7,299 bases of DNA, taken from contig CANBEE010000138.1 of the NCBI GenBank assembly GCA_947367415.1, forward strand, positions 1 to 7,299, read 5' to 3'. Shown piece after piece: positions 1 through 7,257 of this stretch; position 1 is the stretch's first letter, and every line of letters begins with the position of its first letter. The position numbers and the translations under genes are program-made. Origin of the DNA: an uncultured Bacteroidales bacterium. GTDB taxonomy: Bacteria > Bacteroidota > Bacteroidia > Bacteroidales > Bacteroidaceae. Under the pieces are notes generated by a model. The model was not told the origin of the DNA. It made no database searches and was given only the letters and a program-made list of their open reading frames with translations.

Positions 1-1
1 T

Positions 2-1630
2 ACCTATACGGTGTGGGCTCCTCAGAATGGCTCGTTCAGTGCGGAAGAACTGAATCAAATGGATTCAATCAAGGTAGAGCGTCAGTTCCTGAAGAATGCC
101 ATTGCCGATTATGCACATCGTGAAACAGACATCAATGATACAGTAGTGTATATGCTTAATGGTAAGTTGGTGAAGTTCTCGAACAAGAATACCGATATGC
201 TGGCTTTTGACGGAAAGGATATCCTTCCCAATGCGGCTAATCCTGCTGTGTTCAACTATCCCAGCACAAATGGTCTGCTCTACATAACTTCGGAACCAGC
301 AACCTTCCGCTATAATGGATACGAGTATCTGAGAGAGTCTGAAGATATGCCTAGTATGATGGGGGCTTATGTAGAGCATTATGAAAGCCGCGAGTTGGAC
401 GAGATAAACTCTGTGAAAGGAGCCATTATTGATGGTGTACAGCACTACGATGACTCGGTGATTATTGTAAGCAACGTGCTTACCGACAGAATGCTTCGTG
501 CTCAGCTTAACAATGAAGATAGTCTCTATACGGTGTTGATTCCGACAGATGAGGCTTGGAATAGAGCGTACGGCAAGATTATATCATATTACAACTACGT
601 GGATAAGATTCCTTATCAGGATTTGAGTAGCAACCAAGTGGGGCTTACACCAGGCGCTTCTTGGAATAGTAAGATGAAGAAGTTGATAAATCTGATGGAT
701 GCCTCATTGGGAAAAACAGAGGTTGTTCTTACTGCCGCACCCGCAGGAGCTGAAATCTCGGAAACAGGAGCATATTGGTCAGACTCTATTGCAAAACTCT
801 TGCTGACCAACAACTTCGTTTTCTCTGAGAAGGGTAAATTTAACACTAAGTTCCAAACGGGAAAATCATTTAAGGAGAGCGACTCCATTTTTTCTACGAC
901 GGGTAATTGGCTAAGCAATCCTACGATGCTGGATGAGCTGACTGAAGAGGTGATACCACTCAGTAACGGTCATGCACGTATAATTCAGGACTATCCATTT
1001 GATCCTGAAGAGACTTATGCACCCATAATCAAGTCACGCAACGTAGCTCGTGTAATTACTGCAACGGGTTATAAGTCTACTAATGAAAGCATAGATCGGA
1101 CGCTCCTTGATCCTAACATGTGTGTGCTGGACGATGAGGATGAAACGGCATTGCGTTATGTGAAAACCAATGTGCCTGATTTCTCAACTGCCCTTAGCGA
1201 GTTTAACTTCTATATTGATGGTGTGTTGTCTACCACCTATGATGTTTCAATGGTTTTGGTACCGGCATGCATCGAAGAACCGGATATGCCCGAATCAGAG
1301 CGTAAGCCATATAGCTTGTATGTAGACATCAACTATGCTGATTACGAAAATGGTGCCTTAACATTGGTAACCAAACGTTTTGATGGAGAGACATTGGTAT
1401 CAGGCAACAGTGCTCTCAGAAAGGTTGATCCGTTTACTGGTGGTAAAGATAAGGTTGATACCATTAAACTGGGACGTGTGACATTCCCTGTCTGCTATGC
1501 AGGTACCGCTGCTAAGCCGAATATCAAGGTGATGTATCCGTTCAATATGATGATGGATAAGTCATGTGAACGAAACCTCCGTATCGCCAATATCATATTT
1601 GAGCCTGTTGTGGAGAAGGAGGAAGAATAA
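2..1630 (+). CDS. Fasciclin (FAS1) domain protein associated with a SusC/SusD pair, 5'-partial
   Basis: This is the 3' part of a gene that enters from the left edge; 542 codons are visible, numbered here from the first complete codon at position 2. It begins inside a FAS1 domain: YTVWAPQNGSF (residues 2-12) matches the family's TVFAPTNEAF motif. It continues through a helical stretch (FLKNAIADY), LNGKLVKF and the closing NGLLYIT...YNGYEYL, ending near residue 113. A second FAS1-like domain spans about 126-335, with YTVLIPTDEAW at 176-186, a DSIAKLLLTNNF helix at 261-272 and a degenerate closing segment (LSNGHARII) near 320. The remaining ~200 residues look beta-rich and I do not recognise them; the tail is acidic (EKEEE). 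FAS1 domains mediate adhesion or ligand binding, so an extracellular, probably lipid-anchored accessory role is inferred; the signal peptide would lie outside the window. The GTG at 11 is an internal valine codon within the FAS1 motif, not a start. The gene ends 16 bp before the SusC-like gene, suggesting co-transcription. The FAS1 call is firm; the ligand is unknown. Confidence 0.88.
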   Translation, partial: TYTVWAPQNGSFSAEELNQMDSIKVERQFLKNAIADYAHRETDINDTVVYMLNGKLVKFSNKNTDMLAFDGKDILPNAANPAVFNYPSTNGLLYITSEPATFRYNGYEYLRESEDMPSMMGAYVEHYESRELDEINSVKGAIIDGVQHYDDSVIIVSNVLTDRMLRAQLNNEDSLYTVLIPTDEAWNRAYGKIISYYNYVDKIPYQDLSSNQVGLTPGASWNSKMKKLINLMDASLGKTEVVLTAAPAGAEISETGAYWSDSIAKLLLTNNFVFSEKGKFNTKFQTGKSFKESDSIFSTTGNWLSNPTMLDELTEEVIPLSNGHARIIQDYPFDPEETYAPIIKSRNVARVITATGYKSTNESIDRTLLDPNMCVLDDEDETALRYVKTNVPDFSTALSEFNFYIDGVLSTTYDVSMVLVPACIEEPDMPESERKPYSLYVDINYADYENGALTLVTKRFDGETLVSGNSALRKVDPFTGGKDKVDTIKLGRVTFPVCYAGTAAKPNIKVMYPFNMMMDKSCERNLRIANIIFEPVVEKEEE

Positions 1631-1650
1631 TGGCTAATATAAGAAGATGA
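1630..1650 (+). other. FAS1-susC junction with a 6-codon mini-ORF touching both genes
   Basis: The stop codon TAA (1628-1630) of the FAS1 gene shares its last A with an ATG at 1630-1632. This opens a six-codon frame (M-A-N-I-R-R) that stops at TGA 1648-1650, overlapping the ATG at 1647-1649 of the SusC-like gene as ATGA. The spacer contains only a weak purine run (AAGAAG, 1641-1646) directly against the start codon, and no terminator or promoter. The arrangement would allow ribosomes to re-initiate from one gene to the next, but the mini-ORF may be chance. It is recorded as a junction feature, not as a gene. Confidence 0.3.
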
Positions 1651-4600
1651 ATCAGAATATGAAAAATACAATGATAGATAGATTGCAGCGTCAGGGTCTC
1701 AGACTCTCTCTCTGTGCTTTGGCCATGTGTTTCTGTACAGTTGCATGGGCTCAGGATGAGTCTGGCGCAACCGAAAACTCCGAATTCACAGGGTTTAAGG
1801 CTCCTCAACGCAAGGTAGTAGAGGAAAAGAATAGATTAATCTCTATCTCGGGTATCGTTACCGATGAGGTTACCAAGGCACCTATTGCAGGTGTGCGCGT
1901 ACAGACATTGGGTGATAACCGATACACGGCAATGACCAACGAAAAGGGTAATTTTACTATTAAGGTTCCCGATTTTGCTTCGGCTCTTTATGTGGAAGCT
2001 CCTCGTTACTTGTCATTGCAAGTGGCTATACGTAGCAACGATGAGAATCAAATTGTACAAATTAGTTTGTTGAGCAACAAATTTAAGGAGATGTATGCCA
2101 ACGAAACCGAATATACGGCAGCCAATGAATTTACCGTAAGAGGTGGTGGAGTGACTGTAGACAATGAGATACAGTCCAACTTGGGAGCTGATATTCGTGC
2201 CATCAACCGCTCTGGCGTACTTGATGGTGGTAATGCATTGTTTATTCGCGGTCTGAACTCTATCAATGCGAATGCCCAACCGTTGGTGATTGTTGACGGT
2301 ATAGAGTGGGATATGCAGTACAACCGTGCTGTATTGCACCAAGGGCGTGCCTTCAATATGTTGGCCAATATCTCTCCTGAGGATATTGAGAAAGTACAGG
2401 TGCTTAAGAATGCCACGGCACTTTATGGTGCACGCGGAGCTAATGGTGTTATCCTCATTGAAACCAAGCGTGGTCATTCGATGGCAACACGTATTGATGC
2501 GAACATCTCGGCAGGCATCTCTTTGGAGCCGCATCAAATGACCATGATGAATGCAACACAGTATCGTAACTATGCTACGGAGATGTTGGGTACTATTGCT
2601 GCTCTCAAGAAATCAGAGAACCGTGACGTCACTTTCAACTTCCTCAACGACGATCCCAAGAATTATTACTACATGATGTATCATAACGACACGGATTGGC
2701 AGGATGAGGTATATCGTACGGCTATTACCCAGAACTATAACATCAACGTGCAAGGTGGTGATGATGTGGGTATGTATAACCTCTCGGTTGGTTACATTGA
2801 TGCACAGAATACCATTAAGAGCTCTGGTTTTGACCGTCTGAATGTGCGTTTCAATACAGACATTTCAATCCTTGAGCAGTTGAACACCAAGTTCGACATG
2901 TCATTTACGCGTGCCAACAATACATTGTTTGACGATGGATTCTCATCGGATTTAGGAAAAGGAACAGTAATGTCGCCAACCAATTTGGCTATGATTAAGT
3001 CGCCATTGGTAACTCCTTATCAATACAATAAGCATGTGGGTGGATTTACTCATCTGCTTTCGGAATATGACAAGCTGTTCAGTCCACTTAGTCAAAGATT
3101 GTATGGAAATGATTATTATTATTCACTCGGAAATCCGACATCTATCCTAAACAATGCGACGGGTGACAACAAGAATAAGGTGGAGAACATGCTGTTCAAT
3201 GTACGTATCGCTCCTACTTATACCTTTAATGAACATTTGTCGTTGACAACAGACTTCAGCTACACATTGAACCGTAATTCACAGCGTTACTATCGTCCGT
3301 CTGAAGGCATTCCTCCTTTCCTTATCGAAGGTTTGGGTACGGTACACAACCTTACTTCATCGCTGTTCTCTAAGGGAACCAATGTGCTGAGCAATACTTA
3401 TCTGAATTGGGATAATAAGTATGGTGCCCATTCAGTAGCTGCTGTGGGTGGATTCCGCTACAATCACTTTGCTTATGATGGTAGTGACGCCAAGACTCAA
3501 TTCCGTACTTCGGCAGATGACAAGAATCCCTATCTGACGGCTGATCCTTCAAGAGGCTACTCAAGCCTTTACGGAGCCAACGATATCTGGAGAAATCTTC
3601 AATGGTATGCATCGGGCGATTATAACTATGCAAACCGCTATTTTGCCACGCTTTCGCTCTTGGCCGAGGCCAATAGCCGTTTTGGTGCCAATGCGGATGG
3701 CAGCGTACGTGTATTCGGTGTACCTTGGGCAGTATTTCCCAGTGTACAGCTCGGTTGGATACTTACTAATGAGGACTGGTTCCCTAAAACTTCTGCTATC
3801 AATTATTTGCGTGTAAATGCAGGATGGGACATGAGTGGTAACGATGATATCTCTAACTATGCAGCTCGTACCTCATTCTCTTCTGTACGTTACAACTACA
3901 ATGCTATCGGTATGCAGATGACTAATATTGGTAACGACAAGATTAAGTGGGAAACTACATCAAAGTGGAATGCCGGTATTGAAGCCAATATGCTGAATAA
4001 TCGTTTGTCGGTGGGAGCAGATTTCTATTATCATAATACAACCGACTTGCTGACCTATAAGACGTTCAACACGCCTGTATCTGGTATTAACCAGTATTGG
4101 AGCAACGGTGGTTCGTTGGTGAACAAGGGCTTTGAGGTGATGCTGTCAGGAAAGCCTGTGGCTACACGTAACCTCACATTGGAGTTGGGAGCAAGCGTAG
4201 GTCATTACACCAACGAGGTTACTTCGCTTCCGCAGCGTGCGTTTGCTGATGGTGTAAAGGCATTCAACGGCACCGATTACTGTAACTCAGTCTATGGTGA
4301 CAACAATATCCTCGTTTCTGTAGGCAATCCTATCGGTGTGTTCTATGGATATGAGACCAAGGGGGTGTTTGCCACAGATGCAGAGGCCAAAAGTGCTGGT
4401 AAGGATGGATACCTATATATGTTGAATGCTGCTGGCAATAAACAGAATTTCACAGCGGGTGATGTGCATTTTGTAGATCAGAACGGTGATGACTGCATTG
4501 ATGAGAATGATAAGGTCGTTCTTGGAAATCCTAACCCTGATTTCTATGGCAACGTCTTTGCAGCACTCAATTGGAAGAACTTTACGTTGGATATGGGCGT

Positions 4601-5033
4601 AAACTTCAGCCTGGGCAATGATGTATACAATTATCAGCGCAGTATCCTCAACGCCGGCTCTACTTTCTACAATCAGCAGGTTGCTGAGGTAGGCCACTGG
4701 CGCTACGAGGGTCATCAAGCTACATTGCCAAAGTTGGCTTATGGTGATCCTATGGGTAATAACCGATTCTCTGACCGTTGGATTGAGGACGGCTCTTACC
4801 TTCGTCTTAAGAATGTGCGTATGACTTATCGTATTCCTGTTCCTGAAACCTGGACATCATGGTTGCAGAGCATGTCTGTATGGGGTGAAGCTCAGAATGT
4901 GCTTACTCTCACTCGCTACACAGGAAATGATCCTGAGTTCAGCATCGGCAATAGCGTAATGTATCAGGGTATCGACTGTGGCAATCTTGCTCAGGGCCGT
5001 GCATTTGTTGTGGGTCTGAAGATTAACTTGTAA
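1647..5033 (+). CDS. SusC/RagA-family TonB-dependent outer-membrane transporter
   Basis: This 1128-residue protein, within or slightly above the usual family length, is predicted to be the outer-membrane channel that imports ligand captured by the SusD-like partner, driven by TonB/ExbBD. A Sec signal peptide ends at AWA|QD (about residue 35). Methionines at 1, 5 and 9 all give a plausible signal peptide, so the exact start is uncertain. A 30-residue linker follows, then a carboxypeptidase-regulatory-like beta-sandwich (about 65-142, GIVTDEVTKAPIAGVRV). The plug covers about 160-276, with FIRGLNSIN, PLVIVDGIEWD and the signature DIEKVQVLKNATALYGARGANGV starting at 246, here with a shortened KNATAL segment. 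The barrel fills the rest and carries family motifs: SRFGANADG...FPSVQLGW, NAGWDMSGNDDISNY, KWETTSKWNAGIEAN (767 on) and an EF-hand-like loop DQNGDDCIDEND (944-955) followed by GNPNPDFYGN. There is no STN signalling domain, so it is probably not a sigma-regulating transducer. Oddly, the DEVVVxGYG-type Ton-box motif is missing and the last residue is leucine (LKINL), not aromatic. The family call is certain; the substrate is unknown. Confidence 0.97.
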   Translation: MNQNMKNTMIDRLQRQGLRLSLCALAMCFCTVAWAQDESGATENSEFTGFKAPQRKVVEEKNRLISISGIVTDEVTKAPIAGVRVQTLGDNRYTAMTNEKGNFTIKVPDFASALYVEAPRYLSLQVAIRSNDENQIVQISLLSNKFKEMYANETEYTAANEFTVRGGGVTVDNEIQSNLGADIRAINRSGVLDGGNALFIRGLNSINANAQPLVIVDGIEWDMQYNRAVLHQGRAFNMLANISPEDIEKVQVLKNATALYGARGANGVILIETKRGHSMATRIDANISAGISLEPHQMTMMNATQYRNYATEMLGTIAALKKSENRDVTFNFLNDDPKNYYYMMYHNDTDWQDEVYRTAITQNYNINVQGGDDVGMYNLSVGYIDAQNTIKSSGFDRLNVRFNTDISILEQLNTKFDMSFTRANNTLFDDGFSSDLGKGTVMSPTNLAMIKSPLVTPYQYNKHVGGFTHLLSEYDKLFSPLSQRLYGNDYYYSLGNPTSILNNATGDNKNKVENMLFNVRIAPTYTFNEHLSLTTDFSYTLNRNSQRYYRPSEGIPPFLIEGLGTVHNLTSSLFSKGTNVLSNTYLNWDNKYGAHSVAAVGGFRYNHFAYDGSDAKTQFRTSADDKNPYLTADPSRGYSSLYGANDIWRNLQWYASGDYNYANRYFATLSLLAEANSRFGANADGSVRVFGVPWAVFPSVQLGWILTNEDWFPKTSAINYLRVNAGWDMSGNDDISNYAARTSFSSVRYNYNAIGMQMTNIGNDKIKWETTSKWNAGIEANMLNNRLSVGADFYYHNTTDLLTYKTFNTPVSGINQYWSNGGSLVNKGFEVMLSGKPVATRNLTLELGASVGHYTNEVTSLPQRAFADGVKAFNGTDYCNSVYGDNNILVSVGNPIGVFYGYETKGVFATDAEAKSAGKDGYLYMLNAAGNKQNFTAGDVHFVDQNGDDCIDENDKVVLGNPNPDFYGNVFAALNWKNFTLDMGVNFSLGNDVYNYQRSILNAGSTFYNQQVAEVGHWRYEGHQATLPKLAYGDPMGNNRFSDRWIEDGSYLRLKNVRMTYRIPVPETWTSWLQSMSVWGEAQNVLTLTRYTGNDPEFSIGNSVMYQGIDCGNLAQGRAFVVGLKINL

Positions 5034-5063
5034 GAAAGTGTAAACATTATATCATGTGATTAT
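5034..5063 (+). other. susC-susD spacer, 30 bp, AT-rich, no terminator
   Basis: This short spacer separates the SusC-like stop codon from the SusD-like start codon. It has no Shine-Dalgarno-like sequence, no stem-loop with a T-run and no match to the Bacteroidetes TTTG/TAnnTTTG promoter pattern, so the two genes should be co-transcribed. A direct repeat ATTATAT occurs at 5046-5052 and 5059-5065, the second copy running into the start codon. An ATG at 5054 is followed immediately by TGA and so cannot be the gene start. AT-rich, SD-poor initiation regions are normal in this phylum. Confidence 0.5.
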
Positions 5064-7025
5064 ATGAAAAAGATACTATATTCCTTTATCGTAGTGGCCG
5101 GTCTCTTTGCAGCCACCTCATGTGAAGATATGCTTATGACGGGCAATGACAGCATGGTTACTGATCCAGAGCTTGATGCAAAGACAGACTCCGTGTTTTA
5201 TGCGTTGGGCATTGCCCAGGCCATGCAGCAGTTGGCCGACCAGTACTTCTTTATTGGAGAAATGCGTGGCGAGTTGGTGACCACGACAGAACATACCGAT
5301 AAAAACCTTCGTCAATTGGCAGACTATTCGGCCACTACTGCCAATAAGTATGATAGTGCATACGTGTATTATAAGGTAATCAACAACTGCAACTATTATC
5401 TCAAGCATCGCGACAAAGACTTGACCACAGGTGCCGACAATGTGGTAATCAATGAGTATGCTGCCGTTGAGGCTTGGCGTGCATGGGCCTACCTGCAGTT
5501 GGCTCGTACGTATGGCGGTAATGAGAAGGGTGTGCCTTTCTACACAGAGCCTCTGACATCTATTTCGCAGATAGAGGAAACTGATTTCCCCGAGTTTACC
5601 CTGTCTCAGATTGTGGATTCGTTGGCTCCTTCATTGGCAAAGTATTCAGGCCTGCAAGTACCGAGCTTTGGAACAAACGCCTATTCTGTTGGCAATCCTA
5701 ACTGGAATGCTAATGTTGCGAAGAATATCAATCCTGAACTGATTTTCGTCCCGGTTGATGTGATACTTGGCGAGATGTACTTGGAAGACGGGCAATGGCT
5801 CAAGGCAGCTCAGCACTATTGCAAATATTTGTGCGACAATAAGCTTACCTCGGATGAGTATACGGTTTTCCGCTACTTCTGGGCCGCTAACCTCAGTCTT
5901 GATTGGTTTGCAGCTGACTTTGAGCCATCATATAATCTTATGATGGATGCCTATACTCAGATTTATGAAAATCTCGCTTCTCCATTGGATGTGCTGACTT
6001 ATATTCCCATGGCAGTGAGCTCGCAGCGTGGCCAGACCACCAATATTCCCTTGGCATTCGGCTATGACTACTACTCTACAGACGTATCTACAATTTGTCC
6101 GCGTGCCGATGAGGTGCAGATTGCACCTTCGGATACCTATTATGAACTTACAGAGGCTTGTGATTTCTATTACTTCCCGAAGAATATGAATGGAACGACA
6201 TTGGAGCCTAATCCTAATGCCGTGAAAGCTTGTAAGATGGGTGATGGACGTGCTGTTTATGCTGATGATGATGGTACTTCTTATCGTGACCGTGCCATCT
6301 TGAATCGCGATGCATCAGATTCAACCAAGGTATATATCAGTAAGATGAAGAATGCCAATGTGTATCTGTTCCGTACATCTACGGTTTATTTGCATTTGGC
6401 AGAGGCTCTCAACCGTTTGGGACATCCCGATGCTGCATTTGCAATCTTGCGCAACGGTATCTCTACCTATCTTGAGCAACTGGTTTCTGGTGCAGGTGGT
6501 GTAAACGCTCCTCACCAATATATGTCACAGGCATCGGTAGACTTGTTGACCAATGAGGTACCTTTCCTCAGTGGTGAGAGCCGTACCGTATTTACTCCCG
6601 AGAACACATACGGTATACATCATCACGGTGGTGGCTTTACCAATGCAAAAGGTGTCGAGAACAATATGGGTGTAAAGGGTTCGCAGGCAACAGCAGTAGG
6701 TTCAAAGAACAATCTCCTTTATCTCCCTGCCCCCATTATCGGTGCTAAGATACAGGAGATTTCAGAGCGTTTCAACGTTCAGGTAGGTACTACCAAGCAA
6801 GATTCTATCAACGCTATGGAAGATATTCTTTGCGATGAGTATGCCAAGGAATTTGCCTTTGAGGGTATCCGCTTCTATGACCTCCAGCGTATAGCTCGCC
6901 ACAAGAACGAGGCAGGTCTCTACGGCTCAGATTTCGGTTCTCGCTGGTTTGCCGACAAGCTTAAGGGCAACAATCCTCAGGTCGACTTGACAAATCCCAA
7001 GAACTGGTATATGCCCCTCCAATAA
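5064..7025 (+). CDS. SusD/RagB-family surface lipoprotein (ligand-capturing lid of the SusC-like transporter)
   Basis: The 653-residue protein starts with a lipoprotein signal: MKK, a hydrophobic core, then ATSC with the acylated cysteine at residue 20. The acidic residues after it (CED) fit a Bacteroidetes surface-export signal. The mature protein is therefore expected on the outer face of the outer membrane, closing over the SusC-like barrel. Family landmarks appear in order: the N-terminal helical motif EAWRAWAYLQLARTYGG (136-152) followed by GVPFYTEPL; the TPR-like helix VYLHLAEALNRLG (441-453); DEYAKEFAFEGIRFYDLQR (591-609), equivalent to the usual ERRxELAFEGxRWxDLxR; and the closing NPKNWYMPLQ (644-653), the family's typical C-terminus. 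It is longer than the common 500-600 residues, and the extra length probably lies in loops between about 300 and 560, including a run HHHGGG at 519-524. It lies 30 bp after its SusC partner and is followed by a strong terminator, making it the last gene of the operon. The family is certain; the ligand (glycan or peptide) cannot be read from the sequence. Confidence 0.97.
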   Translation: MKKILYSFIVVAGLFAATSCEDMLMTGNDSMVTDPELDAKTDSVFYALGIAQAMQQLADQYFFIGEMRGELVTTTEHTDKNLRQLADYSATTANKYDSAYVYYKVINNCNYYLKHRDKDLTTGADNVVINEYAAVEAWRAWAYLQLARTYGGNEKGVPFYTEPLTSISQIEETDFPEFTLSQIVDSLAPSLAKYSGLQVPSFGTNAYSVGNPNWNANVAKNINPELIFVPVDVILGEMYLEDGQWLKAAQHYCKYLCDNKLTSDEYTVFRYFWAANLSLDWFAADFEPSYNLMMDAYTQIYENLASPLDVLTYIPMAVSSQRGQTTNIPLAFGYDYYSTDVSTICPRADEVQIAPSDTYYELTEACDFYYFPKNMNGTTLEPNPNAVKACKMGDGRAVYADDDGTSYRDRAILNRDASDSTKVYISKMKNANVYLFRTSTVYLHLAEALNRLGHPDAAFAILRNGISTYLEQLVSGAGGVNAPHQYMSQASVDLLTNEVPFLSGESRTVFTPENTYGIHHHGGGFTNAKGVENNMGVKGSQATAVGSKNNLLYLPAPIIGAKIQEISERFNVQVGTTKQDSINAMEDILCDEYAKEFAFEGIRFYDLQRIARHKNEAGLYGSDFGSRWFADKLKGNNPQVDLTNPKNWYMPLQ

Positions 7026-7049
7026 GGAATTCATGGTATGCAATAGTAT

Positions 7050-7076
7050 GGACGCGCGTTGGCGCGTCCTTTTTTA
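7050..7076 (+). terminator. Intrinsic terminator of the FAS1-susC-susD operon
   Basis: A perfect 8-bp GC-rich stem (GGACGCGC at 7050-7057 with GCGCGTCC at 7062-7069) with a four-base GTTG loop is followed at once by six T residues (7070-7075). It starts 25 bp after the susD-like stop codon. The minus-strand side has no T-run, so it should act only on + strand transcription. This is a textbook rho-independent terminator and marks the 3' end of the operon. Confidence 0.93.
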
Positions 7077-7116
7077 TTGGGTGGAACTAAACAAACTATC
7101 AGTTTTGACGTTTGGA
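7077..7116. other. Short gap between the two convergent terminators
   Basis: About 40 bp separate the operon terminator from the tRNA terminator. I see no gene, RNA, repeat or promoter that can be supported here. Confidence 0.6.
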
Positions 7117-7153
7117 TAAAAACAACTAAGGCTCACCATCACGGTGAACCTTA
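7117..7153 (-). terminator. Intrinsic terminator of the minus-strand tRNA-Asn array
   Basis: Read on the minus strand, an 11-bp stem (7143-7153 with 7127-7137) encloses a five-base loop (7138-7142), and a U-rich tract (GTTGTTTTTA, 7126-7117) follows. One position of the stem is a G-U pair in the minus-strand RNA but would be a C-A mismatch in the + strand RNA, and only the minus strand has the T-run. Both points indicate that it terminates minus-strand transcription, just downstream of the tRNA 3' end. Confidence 0.85.
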
Positions 7154-7157
7154 ACTG

Positions 7158-7231
7158 CTCTTCGTCTTGGACTTGAACCAAGGACCCTCTGATTAACAGT
7201 CAGATGCTCTAACCAACTGAGCTAACGAAGA
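7158..7231 (-). tRNA. tRNA-Asn (anticodon GTT)
   Basis: This is a complete 74-nt cloverleaf on the minus strand. The acceptor stem is TCTTCGT paired with ACGAAGA. The D-arm is GCTC-AGTTGGTTA-GAGC. The anticodon stem TCTGA/TCAGA carries the loop CTGTTAA with anticodon GTT (7195-7197), which reads AAC/AAU asparagine codons. The variable loop is GGGTC and the T-arm is CTTGG-TTCAAGT-CCAAG. The discriminator base is G (7158). CCA is not encoded: the genomic sequence after the discriminator is CA, so the tail would be added by nucleotidyltransferase. All stems pair perfectly, so it should be functional. It is the downstream member of a tandem array and is followed by its own terminator. Confidence 0.97.
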
Positions 7232-7257
7232 ATATTGTTTTTAACCCTTAAATCTTG

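Noticed and set aside
11..13. GTG at 11 as the start of the first gene
   Set aside because: The codon encodes the valine within the conserved FAS1 motif YTVWAP, and the frame is open to the window edge. The gene is 5'-truncated by the window.
65..445. Minus-strand open frame of 126 codons inside the FAS1 gene, and similar antisense frames elsewhere (616-918, 2013-2537, 2048-2416, 3370-3633, 4413-4718, 5118-5408, 6321-6518)
   Set aside because: They lie wholly inside strongly supported family genes, their products show no recognisable domain, and they are Cys/His/Ile-rich as expected of antisense shadows.
1593..1808. Minus-strand 71-codon frame across the FAS1-susC junction
   Set aside because: It overlaps the FAS1 3' end and the SusC signal peptide region. 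The hydrophobic stretch is the antisense of other coding sequence, and no promoter or family match is seen.
4476..4511. EF-hand-like DQNGDDCIDEND loop as evidence of a separate calcium-binding protein
   Set aside because: This DxNGDxxID loop followed by GNPNPDFYG is a common feature of SusC-family barrels, so it is part of the transporter and ordinary.
5046..5065. ATTATAT direct repeat before the susD-like start as an operator or regulatory RNA
   Set aside because: It is seven AT-only bases repeated in an AT-rich spacer, which is likely by chance. No stem-loop or known regulator site is apparent.
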